This document shows positions 27,207-36,608 of a stretch of DNA of 64,000 bases, one piece after another. The position numbers were made by a program, and so were the translations under genes. Numbering within the stretch: the first letter of the stretch is position 1; every line of letters starts with the position of its first letter. Origin of the DNA: Stutzerimonas stutzeri (GTDB lineage: Bacteria; Pseudomonadota; Gammaproteobacteria; Pseudomonadales; Pseudomonadaceae); assembly GCF_019090095.1 (NCBI RefSeq), contig NZ_JAGQFP010000001.1, positions 806,001 through 870,000 of the forward strand, given 5' to 3'. The notes under the pieces are model-generated. The model was not told the DNA's origin. It did no database searches and was given only the letters and a program-made list of their open reading frames with translations.

Positions 27207-28181
27207 TCAATCAAGCGGCTCGTAGCGGCGCTTGAGGAAATGCAGCAGGTGTCCGCTGACCGCCTCCGGTTGCTCGCCCTGGAGCCAATGGCCGCAGTTG
27301 GCAATCAGATGCCGCTCGAGGTCAGGAACCCAGGCGGGCATCTTCTGGAGAGTATGCGCTTCGAGCGTGCCGACCGGATCCCTGTCCCCCAGCAGAAAGA
27401 GCGCCGGTTGCTCGACCCTGCGCTCGGCCAAGGGTGCGGTACGCGTCCAGTTGCGTTCGAAGTTGCGATACCAGTTCAGCGCCCCGCGAAAACCGCGGCC
27501 TTCGAACGTCCGGATATAGATCTCGAAAGCATCCGGGCCGCACCAGTCCGGTGGCCCACCGGGATCCTCCATGCCCTCGTAAAGCGAGCTGCCGGCCGGC
27601 TTGTCCTGCAGAAAGAAGTCTTTGGGGACGGCGGCCGATGTGTTGTGCATCATCATCCGTAAGGTGCGCGCGACATCCTGATCCAGCTCCGCCTCGGCGA
27701 CGCCCGGTTGCTGGAAATAGAGGATGTAATTGAAGCGATCGGCGAAGTGGCTACGAATGAGCTCGATGGCAGGTCGTTTGGGGCGCCCTCCGTAGGGAAC
27801 GGCCATGGCTGCTACCGCCCTGACGCGCTGCGGCTCGAGCAGCGCCAGATGCCAGGCGACGGGCGCGCCCCAGTCGTGCCCCACCACGGCTACCGAGCAC
27901 TGGCCGAGCTCGTCCATCGCAGCCTGGATATCGCCGCAGAGGGTAATCAGGTCATAGGCGGCGACATCGTCCGGCGCGCTACTTTGGCCGTAACCCCGCA
28001 TCTCGGGAATCATCACTCGATACCCAGCTTGCGCCAACGCCTCGATCTGGTGGCGCCAGGAATACCAGCACTCGGGAAACCCGTGCAGCAGCCAGACCAC
28101 TGACCCGCTTATCGGGCCGGCGCTGTAAAGGCTCAGGGTAATGCCGTTGACCGCTAACAGTTGATGTTCGATCGGGTGCAC
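27207..28181 (-). CDS. Alpha/beta-fold hydrolase (epoxide hydrolase-like)
   Basis: A 324-residue hydrolase. The oxyanion motif HGFPECWYSW lies near residue 33, the nucleophile elbow is GHDWGAP (Asp nucleophile, as in epoxide hydrolases), and the C-terminal His is in NCGHWLQGEQP. Cytosolic, no signal peptide. The start is GTG with GAGGAGG four bases upstream. It is 30 bases downstream of uppP in the same direction. The substrate is unknown; soluble epoxide hydrolase or haloalkane-type activity is inferred from the Asp nucleophile. Confidence 0.82.
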   Translation of the reverse strand: MHPIEHQLLAVNGITLSLYSAGPISGSVVWLLHGFPECWYSWRHQIEALAQAGYRVMIPEMRGYGQSSAPDDVAAYDLITLCGDIQAAMDELGQCSVAVVGHDWGAPVAWHLALLEPQRVRAVAAMAVPYGGRPKRPAIELIRSHFADRFNYILYFQQPGVAEAELDQDVARTLRMMMHNTSAAVPKDFFLQDKPAGSSLYEGMEDPGGPPDWCGPDAFEIYIRTFEGRGFRGALNWYRNFERNWTRTAPLAERRVEQPALFLLGDRDPVGTLEAHTLQKMPAWVPDLERHLIANCGHWLQGEQPEAVSGHLLHFLKRRYEPLD

Positions 28182-28211
28182 GGAGCCTCCTCGGCTGTCT
28201 GCTTCGGCAGG

Positions 28212-29042
28212 TCAGCCCGCCGCCGTGCTCCAATCGATCAGGCTGAACTGCCAGGTAGCCAGGATGATGATGCCGAAGACGATCCGGTACCAGGCAAATG
28301 CAGCGTAGCTATGGTTGCCAATAAATTTCAGCAAGGCCCGCACCGCCAACATGGCGAAGATGAACGAAGTAACGAAACCGATCGCGAACACCGGCAAATC
28401 AGCTGGCTGGAATAGATCCCGATACTTGTAGCCCGAATAGACCGCCGCGCCGACCATGGTCGGCATCGCCAGGAAAAAGGAAAACTCGGTCGCGGCCTTG
28501 CGCGACAGACCGAACAACAAGCCGCCAATAATGGTCGCACCCGACCGCGAAGTGCCGGGAATCAATGCCAGGCATTGCGCGCAGCCGACCTTCAACGCGT
28601 GGCTCCAGTGCATATCGTCGACCGTCTCGGCCTGAATGCGATGCTGGCGCTTCTCAGCCCAGAGCATGACCACACCACCGATCACCAGCGCGGTCGCGAC
28701 CGTGATGGGGTTGAACAGGTATTCATGGATCAGGTCGGCAAAAGTGACGCCCAGAATCACCGCGGGAAAGAACGCGACCAACAGATTGCCGGTGAACTTC
28801 TGTGCTTGTTTGCTAGTTGGCAACCCCACCACGACATCGATGATTTTGCGCCGGTACTCCCACACCACCGCAAGAATCGCCCCAAGCTGAATGATGATAT
28901 TGAAGGCCAGCGCCCGCTCGCCGCCGAACCCGATCAGGTCCGCCACGATGATCTGGTGTCCGGTACTGGAAATCGGCAAGAACTCGGTAATGCCCTCTAC
29001 CACACCGAGAAGCAACGCCTGAAAGGCAATCCAAAGATCCAT
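28212..29042 (-). CDS. uppP: Undecaprenyl-diphosphatase
   Basis: A 276-residue BacA-type inner-membrane enzyme that recycles undecaprenyl pyrophosphate for peptidoglycan and lipopolysaccharide synthesis. Conserved motifs are [14 protein letters not shown] near the N-terminus and PGTSRSG in the middle. About eight hydrophobic segments are present. Confidence 0.93.
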   Translation of the reverse strand: MDLWIAFQALLLGVVEGITEFLPISSTGHQIIVADLIGFGGERALAFNIIIQLGAILAVVWEYRRKIIDVVVGLPTSKQAQKFTGNLLVAFFPAVILGVTFADLIHEYLFNPITVATALVIGGVVMLWAEKRQHRIQAETVDDMHWSHALKVGCAQCLALIPGTSRSGATIIGGLLFGLSRKAATEFSFFLAMPTMVGAAVYSGYKYRDLFQPADLPVFAIGFVTSFIFAMLAVRALLKFIGNHSYAAFAWYRIVFGIIILATWQFSLIDWSTAAG

Positions 29043-29315
29043 CTAGTCCCCAATGGCGGTGCGTTCACCGCAGCTGATGTTCAACGAAGGTATATGTCAG
29101 ATAGCCATCTGAGCGCTGTTCTGACTCGATTGTGCAAAGTAAATTCACTGAACCGATGCGGTGGTGCCTCATCTTTTGCGGACTCGTGCCGACACGCTAA
29201 GCAATGGGCGTAACGACGATCCCGCCGCAGCCAACCTCTGGCAGACCGTATCGTCGCGCTCCAACCGAATTCGAATAATAAAGAAGATTCCGCCTTAACA
29301 GGAGCTAACAAGCCA

Positions 29316-30950
29316 ATGAATCTGCTAAGAAACTTCCCGATCAGCAAGCGCCTTTGGCTCATACCGCTAGTCGCCATCGCGATGCTGTTCATCCTTGGCT
29401 TGTTGATGATCCAGCAGGTACGGACCGATCTGTACAAGAGCAAGCAGGTCATGACTCAGAACATCGTCGAGACGGCCAACGGCATTCTCGACTATTACCA
29501 GCAGCGCGAAGCAAGCGGCGCGCTGACTACCGCCGAGGCGCAAAAGGCCGCAATGGACCAGATTCGCCTGCTGCGCTACGGCCAGAATGATTACTTCTGG
29601 ATCAACGACATGACGCCGGTGATGCTCATGCACCCGATGAAGCCAGAACTCGAGGGCAAGAATCTGTCGGCGGTGAAGGACCCCAACGGCAAAGAGCTGT
29701 TCAACGAGATGGTCAAGATCGCCCGCACGCAAGGCGCCGGCCTCGTCGATTACCAGTGGGCCAAACCCGGTGCCGAGGACCCGGTCCCGAAGATCTCCTA
29801 TGTCTCGCTGTTCAAACCCTGGGGCTGGATTATCGGCTCCGGTATCTACGTCGACGACGTAGAAGCGGAGTTCCAGCATTACGTGATGCGGTTCTCCCTC
29901 ATCGGGTTGGCGATTGCCACGCTGATGGCGGTGCTCGTTGCCATTCTGATTCGCAGCATTACTCAACCGTTGCGCCATTCGATGCAGGCCATGGCCAATA
30001 TCGCCAGTGGCGAAGCCGATCTCACGCGAACGCTCGACGTGTCAGGTAACGACGAACTGACGACCCTGAGCCGCGACTTCAATACCTTCACCGGGACGTT
30101 ACGTACAGTCATCGCCCAGCTGTTCGAAACGTCCAGCTCGCTGGCCCAGTCGTCCCAAGCGCTCGGTGGCCTGGCCGGCGAGGCTCACCAGCACAGCCAA
30201 CAGCAATCGCAACAGATGGAGCTGGTGGCGACGGCGGTTAACGAAGTGACCTACGCCGTTCAAGAAGTAGCCAAGAACGCCGAGCATGCATCGAATGAAG
30301 TAGTCGATGCGGAAAAGCAGGCGGGACAGGGCCAACGCAACATCGAGGCGAGCCTGCAACAGATCGGCCAGCTGTCGGCCACTATCGACGAGGCGGTTGG
30401 TGTCATCCAATCGCTCGCTGGCGAGACCACGCAAATCGGCTCGGTGCTGGAAGTCATCGGGTCGATCGCCGATCAGACCAACCTCCTCGCCCTGAACGCG
30501 GCGATCGAGGCGGCGCGAGCTGGCGAACAAGGCCGTGGCTTTGCCGTCGTCGCCGATGAAGTGCGCCTGCTGGCGCAGCGAACCCAGACGTCCACCGCCG
30601 AAATCCATACGATGATCGAGCGCCTGCAGAAGAACTCCGGCGACGCCGTCAGCGTGATCACCCGCAGTAGCCAGGCCTCCCAGGCCACGGTCGAACAGGC
30701 AAGCCAGGCCGGGGAAAGTCTGGGCCAGATCGCCCAGGCACTGCGCAACCTGTCCGGGCTCAACGCCTCGATTGCCAGCGCCACACTGCAGCAGACCCAC
30801 GTCGTCGAGGACATCAACCAGAACGTCACCCAGGCCGCCGGTCTCGCCCAACAGAGCACGATGGCTGCCGAGCAATCGAGTGATGCCGGACGTCAACTCG
30901 GTGAACTGGCCGACCAGTTGAATCGTTTGCTCAGGCAGTTCAAGGTCTAA
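29316..30950 (+). CDS. Methyl-accepting chemotaxis protein with Cache sensor
   Basis: A 544-residue transmembrane chemoreceptor. TM1 is at about 12-32, a periplasmic single-Cache-2 domain at 35-188 ([17 protein letters not shown] and [15 protein letters not shown]), TM2 at 190-212 and HAMP at 212-265. The coiled-coil signalling domain contains the hairpin tip [18 protein letters not shown]. No C-terminal CheR-docking pentapeptide is seen. AGGAGC precedes the ATG. The ligand cannot be told from sequence; sCache_2 receptors often bind small carboxylates. Confidence 0.88.
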   Translation: MNLLRNFPISKRLWLIPLVAIAMLFILGLLMIQQVRTDLYKSKQVMTQNIVETANGILDYYQQREASGALTTAEAQKAAMDQIRLLRYGQNDYFWINDMTPVMLMHPMKPELEGKNLSAVKDPNGKELFNEMVKIARTQGAGLVDYQWAKPGAEDPVPKISYVSLFKPWGWIIGSGIYVDDVEAEFQHYVMRFSLIGLAIATLMAVLVAILIRSITQPLRHSMQAMANIASGEADLTRTLDVSGNDELTTLSRDFNTFTGTLRTVIAQLFETSSSLAQSSQALGGLAGEAHQHSQQQSQQMELVATAVNEVTYAVQEVAKNAEHASNEVVDAEKQAGQGQRNIEASLQQIGQLSATIDEAVGVIQSLAGETTQIGSVLEVIGSIADQTNLLALNAAIEAARAGEQGRGFAVVADEVRLLAQRTQTSTAEIHTMIERLQKNSGDAVSVITRSSQASQATVEQASQAGESLGQIAQALRNLSGLNASIASATLQQTHVVEDINQNVTQAAGLAQQSTMAAEQSSDAGRQLGELADQLNRLLRQFKV

Positions 30951-30974
30951 GACACAAGGCAATCGTGTATACAA

Positions 30975-31006
30975 AAAGGCCCGGCTCCGAATGGAGTCGG
31001 GCCTTT
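30975..31006 (+). terminator. Terminator of the chemoreceptor gene
   Basis: AAAGGCCCGGCTCC-GAAT-GGAGTCGGGCCTTT, a 14-base stem with one mismatch, 24 bases after the stop. Confidence 0.8.
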
Positions 31007-31317
31007 CCGCTTGGGTCTGCGGTTGCGGCTTTTCGCCACATCCCAAGTGGCCCCGGAAAGCGTACCGGCCTGGGCCATTTGCACCCGCAACAGCCACGAA
31101 ACGCTCTACGACGCGGCTTTCGCCCGGATTAAGTAGCGCCACTGACCCGGTAACTGTCGTAATACTTTCGGCTAATTGCAAAAAAATTGACCAATTACGA
31201 AACATCCGTGTGACTTATCAGTCCTCTGTGTACATCAATGGATATGTAAGGCCAACGCCGGCAGCCTGGCGGCAGGCTCAATCCGAATTTTGGTTATCAC
31301 ACAGAGAGACATGCCCG
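31007..31317. other. 311-base intergenic region upstream of small-protein cluster
   Basis: It presumably contains the promoter for the small gene at 31318. An A/T-rich segment around 31170-31200 (CTAATTGCAAAAAAATTG, then CCAATTAC) stands out and could be an UP-element or regulator site. No gene is seen. Confidence 0.35.
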
Positions 31318-31587
31318 ATGAACAGCCCGCTTCGTTTCAACGACGCCCTTCTTATCACTGACCGTGCTTTCAAGCCGTTCCAGTGCGTCGCTTGGACGCT
31401 GCTGGAAGGCAACGGCGATCTCAGCATTACAGTCGTTGATAGCAGCGAGTCCCGCCCTGTCGGCCATTGCAAATTGTCCAGCAGCGTTTACTCCGACCCG
31501 GTCAAACTCGGCGAAACCCTGGAACAGGCGCGGGCCGATCTGAGCCGCCAGGGCGCTCACCTCGCCCCTTGGCATATGCCCGAGTAA
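31318..31587 (+). CDS. Small hypothetical protein, paralogous to the protein at 32026
   Basis: An 89-residue protein of unknown function with no signal peptide or membrane segment. Its C-terminal half (VVDSSESRP, YSDPVKLGETLEQARADLS, APWHMP) parallels the product of the gene at 32026 (VVDEAGQER, YSDPTHLAGLLEGARMQLS, SAWSRP), so the two are paralogs. GAGAGA lies 9 bases before the ATG. It is followed by a strong terminator and so is a monocistronic unit. Confidence 0.75.
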   Translation: MNSPLRFNDALLITDRAFKPFQCVAWTLLEGNGDLSITVVDSSESRPVGHCKLSSSVYSDPVKLGETLEQARADLSRQGAHLAPWHMPE

Positions 31588-31605
31588 CCGCTCGTCTTCC
31601 ACAAG

Positions 31606-31637
31606 AGCCCGGCAGCGAAAGCGCCGGGCTTTTTTTT
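31606..31637 (+). terminator. Strong rho-independent terminator
   Basis: AGCCCGGC-A-GC-GAAA-GC-GCCGGGCT with a GAAA tetraloop, followed by seven T. It ends the 31318 transcript. Confidence 0.92.
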
Positions 31638-31720
31638 GCCCTCATGTCCGGCCATAGCTCTGACTGACCCATTCGCTTGTTTCACGGTCACAACCCTATG
31701 TGCAACAAGAGGAGCAAGTC

Positions 31721-32002
31721 ATGAAAGGTGCGCAAGCCTACGTCAACGATCAGTGGCACAGCAGCGGTCTGGCCGACCTGCCGAAGGGTCCTGAAGGCCA
31801 TTGCATCACGCTGAAATTCATCGTGCCTCGTGACGCCCAGTCCACTGGCCTGATCGTTCATATCCGCGACGTAGCGCAGCAGCGGCTGTGCGAGTTTTAT
31901 GGCGACCGCCGGGTAACAGCCAGGCCCGTGGAGGGTTCGGTGGTTGGGGACGGCAGCGGCGACGGCATCAAGCTGATGTTCGACGTGGCAGCGGCTGGCT
32001 GA
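31721..32002 (+). CDS. Small hypothetical protein
   Basis: A 93-residue protein I do not recognise. It has no membrane segment or signal peptide, is predicted rich in beta-strand, and has a glycine-rich stretch (GSVVGDGSGDGIKLMF). The ATG at 31721 is set by AGAGGAG six bases upstream. It is the first gene of a run 31721-33029 in the same direction. Confidence 0.75.
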   Translation: MKGAQAYVNDQWHSSGLADLPKGPEGHCITLKFIVPRDAQSTGLIVHIRDVAQQRLCEFYGDRRVTARPVEGSVVGDGSGDGIKLMFDVAAAG

Positions 32003-32025
32003 TCGACCCGTACCGAGCAAAGAGC

Positions 32026-32340
32026 ATGAACGCGCAACGTTTTGCACTCGATGAAGCCATGCGCATCAGGGAGATGGCCTTTCTGCCCTGCCAAGCAACC
32101 ACCAGAGCGGACCAGGACGACGCCAGCTTCTCGCTTCGAGTGGTCGACGAGGCCGGCCAAGAGCGCCTGTCGATTCTCCACATCGCTCGCAGTCAATACA
32201 GTGACCCCACCCACCTTGCCGGCCTGCTCGAAGGGGCACGGATGCAGCTCAGCAAGGACGGTCTGACGCTCAGCGCCTGGTCACGCCCAAACAGCCAGGC
32301 CTCGACACCTGATCAGACGCAGCTGCTGGAGATCGAATGA
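32026..32340 (+). CDS. Small hypothetical protein, paralogous to the protein at 31318
   Basis: A 104-residue soluble protein of unknown function. It is similar to the 89-residue protein at 31318 in the YSDPxxL...LExARxxLSxxG...W pattern. Its stop overlaps the start of the DUF421 gene by 4 bases (ATGA), so the two are translationally coupled. Confidence 0.78.
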   Translation: MNAQRFALDEAMRIREMAFLPCQATTRADQDDASFSLRVVDEAGQERLSILHIARSQYSDPTHLAGLLEGARMQLSKDGLTLSAWSRPNSQASTPDQTQLLEIE

Positions 32341-33029
32341 CGCCTCTGGATTGGCAGCGAATGCTGCTGGACAAGTTTCCTCCCCTGTTCATCGTCGAAG
32401 TCGGACTGCGGGCGCTGTTCGCCTATGTCGCGGTGTTCCTGTTCCTGAAGATCAGCGGGCGCCGGGGGATTCGGCAACTGTCCTTGTTCGAGCTCGTCGT
32501 GATTCTCACGCTCGGCTCAGCCGCCGGAGACGTCTCGTTCTACGAAGACGTACCACTGATCCCGATCGCCACCGTTTTCGCGACATTGCTACTGCTTTAC
32601 CGGCTCACGGTGTGGCTGATGACGAAAAGCGAGCGGTTTTCCCGCTGGATGGAAGGCGTGCCGGTGACGATCATCAAGGACGGCCTGTACGAGCTGCACA
32701 GCCTGCAGCGGCTGAACATCTCGTCAGACGAGTTTTTCATGGAGTTGCGGCAACGAGGCGTCGAACATCTGGGGCAAATCCGTCTGGGCATTCTCGAGAC
32801 CGACGGTAATGTCAGCCTGTTCTTGTACGACACCGGGTCGGTGCGCCCGGGACTTCCGGTGCTGCCCGAACCCTATAGGCCGAGCTACTGCCAAATCCCC
32901 TCCAGCGGGCTTTACGCTTGTACGCGCTGTGGCTATCCACAGCTCATCGAGACGCAACAAGCGGCCACATGCCCTCGCTGCAAGAACGAGCGGTGGACCC
33001 TGGCACTGACCCACCCACGCACGCACTGA
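32337..33029 (+). CDS. YetF/DUF421 membrane protein with C-terminal zinc ribbon
   Basis: A 230-residue inner-membrane protein. The N-terminal part has about three transmembrane segments (18-38, 45-63 and 70-92; FLFLKISGRRGIRQLSLFEL, then ILTLGSAAGD), followed by the cytoplasmic YetF domain (VTIIKDGLYELHSLQRLNIS, shown as family core). An added tail carries two CxxC pairs (CTRCGY and CPRCKN, about 199-222), a likely zinc ribbon. DUF421 proteins are linked to spore and stress phenotypes in other bacteria; function here is unknown. Confidence 0.85.
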   Translation: MTPLDWQRMLLDKFPPLFIVEVGLRALFAYVAVFLFLKISGRRGIRQLSLFELVVILTLGSAAGDVSFYEDVPLIPIATVFATLLLLYRLTVWLMTKSERFSRWMEGVPVTIIKDGLYELHSLQRLNISSDEFFMELRQRGVEHLGQIRLGILETDGNVSLFLYDTGSVRPGLPVLPEPYRPSYCQIPSSGLYACTRCGYPQLIETQQAATCPRCKNERWTLALTHPRTH

Positions 33030-33129
33030 CCCAAGGTCGCGAACCCCCTTCGCCTGCGCCGGTCACTTGTAGGGACGGGTACTGCGTTTCAGCGCTGGCC
33101 CTTACCTACCGCAACCCAGGAGCGTTCAC

Positions 33130-33294
33130 ATGATAGGCGACTATTCCTCGATCAATGATCATCTGGAAACTGCACGCAAGCTGGCGGACAGCGCCGAGAC
33201 GAAGGCCGATCCGGCCATCTACCGGGAGGCGATCGATGAGCTGGTCGCCGCGATACGGCTGTTGATGCGCAACAGTCAGGAAAGCGAGGACTGA
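33130..33294 (+). CDS. Small 54-residue hypothetical protein
   Basis: A short ORF reading MIGDYSSINDHLETARKLAD through SQESED. It is strongly alpha-helical and acidic with no membrane segment. CAGGAG lies 7 bases before the ATG, and it sits between the DUF421 and topoisomerase IB genes in the same direction. The helical amphipathic pattern resembles a small coiled protein. No family is recognised. Confidence 0.65.
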   Translation: MIGDYSSINDHLETARKLADSAETKADPAIYREAIDELVAAIRLLMRNSQESED

Positions 33295-33421
33295 CGGCTA
33301 CCGAATGCCCACGCCAGCATGCCGCTGTGCGTGACGAGGCAGCGCCGGCAGCGCAATCGTGCGCTGACCGCGCTGCTGGCCATCGAATGAAATTCGGACC
33401 TGGCGCCACGAGGAGTTTGGC

Positions 33422-34525
33422 ATGTTAGTCGATCAAGACGGTGCAGCTCCGCTACCGTTGGCCGAGGGACTTCGCCCGGTCCCGGCGGACGAGGGACCCG
33501 ACACGGGCACGGCGCTCTGTCCGCCGCTTCCAGACGATCTGCATTACGTCGATGACCGCAGCCCGGGCATTACGCGCCGCATCGAGAACGGTAAATTCGT
33601 CTACTTTCTACCATCCGGAAAGCGCATCCGGGACGCGGCGGAGATCTCGCGCATCAACAAGCTGGTCATACCCCCGGCCTACACCGACGTCTGGATCTGC
33701 CCTGACCCTTGCGGCCATATGCAAGCCACCGGGCGGGACGCGCGCGGCCGCAAGCAGTACCGTTACCACCCGCGCTGGCGAGAGATCCGCGACAGCAACA
33801 AGTACGAGCGCATCCTGGCGTTCGGCGCCGCCTTGCCACGCTTGCGCGCACGTCTGGAGGAGCAACTCGCCCTGCGTGGAATGCCTCGGGAAAAGGTCAT
33901 GGCGCTGGTCGTACAGTTGCTTGAATCCACCCTGATTCGCGTCGGCAACTCGCGCTATGCGCGTGAAAACCGCTCCTATGGCCTGACCACGCTACGAACA
34001 CGCCATGTCGCCGTGCGTGGCGCCGCGATTCGCTTTCAGTTTCGCGGCAAAAGCGGTGTCGAGCACCAGGTCACGCTGCGGAATCAACGCCTGGCTCGTA
34101 TCCTACGGCGCTGCATGGAGCTGCCTGGACAGCATCTGTTCCAGTATCTGGACGAAGCAGGAGCACGCCATCCGGTCAGCTCCAGCGACGTCAATCAGTT
34201 CATTCAGCAAATGACCGGTGGGGATTTCACCGCCAAGGATTACCGCACCTGGGCGGGCAGCGCGTTGGCACTGGAATCCTTGCGCAAACGCGAATGGCAA
34301 CCCGAAGCGAGCGCTCGACGCCATCTGGTCGAGACGGTCAAAGAGGTGTCCCGCCAGTTAGGCAATACGCCTGCCGTATGCCGCCAGTGCTACATCCACC
34401 CGGACGTACTGGACGCCTTCGCCTGCGGAGAACTGGCGCGCTTGCCCAGGGCAAGGAAACGCAAATGGCTCAGCAGCGAAGAGGTTACGCTGCTGAACTT
34501 CCTGACCGCGCGGCAGGCCACCTGA
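33422..34525 (+). CDS. Bacterial/poxvirus-type DNA topoisomerase IB
   Basis: A 367-residue type IB topoisomerase, which relaxes supercoils of both signs through a 3'-phosphotyrosyl link. An N-terminal domain (about 45-110, including YVDDRSPGITRR and RIRDAAEI) is followed by the catalytic domain with the Arg/Lys motifs and the active-site Tyr near residue 323 (CRQCYIHPDV). GAGGAG precedes the ATG. The first 38 residues are a low-complexity extension. It abuts the convergent GGDEF gene. Confidence 0.92.
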   Translation: MLVDQDGAAPLPLAEGLRPVPADEGPDTGTALCPPLPDDLHYVDDRSPGITRRIENGKFVYFLPSGKRIRDAAEISRINKLVIPPAYTDVWICPDPCGHMQATGRDARGRKQYRYHPRWREIRDSNKYERILAFGAALPRLRARLEEQLALRGMPREKVMALVVQLLESTLIRVGNSRYARENRSYGLTTLRTRHVAVRGAAIRFQFRGKSGVEHQVTLRNQRLARILRRCMELPGQHLFQYLDEAGARHPVSSSDVNQFIQQMTGGDFTAKDYRTWAGSALALESLRKREWQPEASARRHLVETVKEVSRQLGNTPAVCRQCYIHPDVLDAFACGELARLPRARKRKWLSSEEVTLLNFLTARQAT

Positions 34526-35485
34526 TCACCCTTGGCGGTAGACCGAAACCTGATTGCGACCGCCCGCCTTCGAGCTGTACAGCGCGCCGTCTGCGCGTTC
34601 GATCAGCTGGGCATAGCCACTGGTGGGCTGGCTGAGATCGGCGATCCCGAGGCTGACGGTAAAGCGGATGTGGTGATTCTCGTAGACGACTTCGTGCTCT
34701 TCAATGGCCTGACGAAACCGTTCGGCGAAGGTCAGCGCGCCCTCGCAATCGGTATCAGGCAGCAGGACCACGAACTCTTCGCCACCGTAGCGTCCCGCGA
34801 TATCGGCGTCCCGCATGCACTGGCGAACAAGCTCGGCGGTCTGCTGTATCACCGCGTCACCCGCCTGATGGCCATAGGTGTCGTTGACATTCTTGAAGTG
34901 GTCGATGTCGAACATCACCAGAGCGGCATTACGGTCGTAGCGCCGGTGCCTGGCGTACTCCTGACGGAGCATCTCTTCCCAGTGGCCACGATTGAACAGG
35001 CCGGTCAGACGGTCAGTGCTGGACAGCCGTTGCAGCTCACGATTGGCCGCCTGCAGCTGGCGGCGGTTGGTGGCCACATCGGTCACGTCATAGATGATGA
35101 GGCAAATCTGCTCGATGCGACCGGTTAGCCCCTTCAACGGCATCAGCGTGGTGTTCTGATACATGAAATCTTCCAGCCCGGTGATCGGCTGGTAGTTCTT
35201 GAACCGCAGCAGATAGGGCCGCTGCTCCCAGATGGTGAACGACGGAGTGCCGAGCGTCGCCACGTTCTCCACCTTGCGCCGGAACCACGACTCGTCCACC
35301 TCGGGAAACAACTCGAAGAACGACTTGCCCCGCACGTCCTCGGGTAGATGACCCGAGCGGTTTTCCATGAATGTGTTCCAGACCTCGATGCGGTACTGGC
35401 GATCCAGCACCACGACACCGACGTCGATGCTCTGGACGATGGTCAGCAACCCATGAAGCTCGCTCAGATTGACAGGATCGGACAT
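34526..35485 (-). CDS. PAS-GGDEF diguanylate cyclase
   Basis: A 319-residue protein with an N-terminal PAS domain (about 10-125; VVVLDRQYRIEVWNTFMENR). The GGDEF domain spans about 155-318 with the active GGEEF motif and the inhibitory RxxD I-site placed correctly (RDADIAGRYGGEEF). It should make cyclic di-GMP from GTP under product inhibition. No membrane segment. It is 3 bases downstream of the REC-CheC gene, so the PAS domain probably acts with that protein. Confidence 0.92.
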   Translation of the reverse strand: MSDPVNLSELHGLLTIVQSIDVGVVVLDRQYRIEVWNTFMENRSGHLPEDVRGKSFFELFPEVDESWFRRKVENVATLGTPSFTIWEQRPYLLRFKNYQPITGLEDFMYQNTTLMPLKGLTGRIEQICLIIYDVTDVATNRRQLQAANRELQRLSSTDRLTGLFNRGHWEEMLRQEYARHRRYDRNAALVMFDIDHFKNVNDTYGHQAGDAVIQQTAELVRQCMRDADIAGRYGGEEFVVLLPDTDCEGALTFAERFRQAIEEHEVVYENHHIRFTVSLGIADLSQPTSGYAQLIERADGALYSSKAGGRNQVSVYRQG

Positions 35486-35488
35486 GGC

Positions 35489-36487
35489 TCAGCTCATCAG
35501 GTGGGCAAGTTTGCGAGTCAGCAGCTCAACCGAATCCTCGGTGAACAACAACAGCAGGTCGAAGTGAACATCATGGCCCTCCAGGCTGTAGCTGATCTCC
35601 ACCGCGAGGGTATTTTTCCAACGCTGGCTGTTGAGCCGGATCAGCTCGTCGATCGAGGCGTGCTGGCCAAGGACCTGCGGGTGCCCCTGGGAAAACACCA
35701 CATCGATCTGATCGGCGATACCGCTGAGACAGGCGCTGATCAGCAGGCTCGACAGGTCGAGCAGCATTTCCAGCTCCAGATAATCGTCGGCGCGCATCAG
35801 ACGCGCCATGTCGGCCACCTCTGAATCGTGGAAGATGAGCAGTGCCTCGCCGGCGATTCCGCCGCCGATGTAACCCTGGCAGACCGCGGTCAGCTTGTCG
35901 CCCTGAGCCGCATCGGCGAGCGCCATGTGCAGCTCGCCGACTTCCAGGATGTTCACGTTGGGTATGGGCAGTTGCACGAACACCCCGAGCACCCTTGCGA
36001 GCAGGGCTGCGGCACGGCCCATCGCCACGTTCACCACCTCACGAAACGCATCGCGAAAGGCCACAGGACCGGCCTTTCTGTCGCCAAGCGTGGGTAACCC
36101 GTCGCCCACCAGGCCAGCACCGGCCAGGGTCTGCTGCAAATGCGCCGGATCGGCTGGTTTGCGAATGAACGCCAGGGCGCCGAGGTCCAGCACCCGTCGA
36201 ACGGCCTCCTCCTGAATGTCCGCCGAGACGACGATGACCTTGCAGTCCAGGCGCTCGTCGCGCAGCGCGGCCAACACCTGATAGCCGTCCAGCTCAGGCA
36301 TCGTCAGGTCGAGCAGCAACACGTCGATGCCACCTTTACGAATCCGTTCGAGCGCTTCGGCGCCGCTCGACGCCTGACAGATGTCCAGCGGCCAGGTAGC
36401 CGGAAGCGCGCGCAGCAACTGCTTGCGCGCCAGATTCGAATCATCACAGATCAAAACGGATACGGCAGACATGCGGCGCTCGCTCAC
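35489..36487 (-). CDS. Response regulator receiver / CheC-like protein
   Basis: A 332-residue protein. An N-terminal REC domain (about 10-125) has the acidic pair (CDDS), phospho-acceptor Asp in LLLDLTMPELDG and Lys in FIRKPAD. A C-terminal CheC/CheX-like domain (about 140-330) follows, with the pattern FREVVNVAMGRAAALL and a later ELLDLSSLLISACLSG-like repeat. CheC-type domains dephosphorylate CheY. It starts at GTG 36487; the ATG at 36472 is an alternative. Co-transcribed with the diguanylate cyclase. Confidence 0.85.
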   Translation of the reverse strand: MSERRMSAVSVLICDDSNLARKQLLRALPATWPLDICQASSGAEALERIRKGGIDVLLLDLTMPELDGYQVLAALRDERLDCKVIVVSADIQEEAVRRVLDLGALAFIRKPADPAHLQQTLAGAGLVGDGLPTLGDRKAGPVAFRDAFREVVNVAMGRAAALLARVLGVFVQLPIPNVNILEVGELHMALADAAQGDKLTAVCQGYIGGGIAGEALLIFHDSEVADMARLMRADDYLELEMLLDLSSLLISACLSGIADQIDVVFSQGHPQVLGQHASIDELIRLNSQRWKNTLAVEISYSLEGHDVHFDLLLLFTEDSVELLTRKLAHLMS

Positions 36488-36608
36488 TTAGTCAGGCCTC
36501 GGAAACCCGAGCAGCTTATCTCAGCAAACGGGCGCCGTGATGGGGCGCTGGAAAATAGTGGCACTTTGCCCCTAACGATGGCTGAAACAGCCCATCAATC
36601 GCGTTGAA

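Noticed and set aside
36540-36580. TGGCAC-like sigma-54 site between nfuA and the REC-CheC gene
   Set aside because: The sequence TGGCACTTTGCCCC lacks the correct -12 spacing and faces away from the nearby gene starts.
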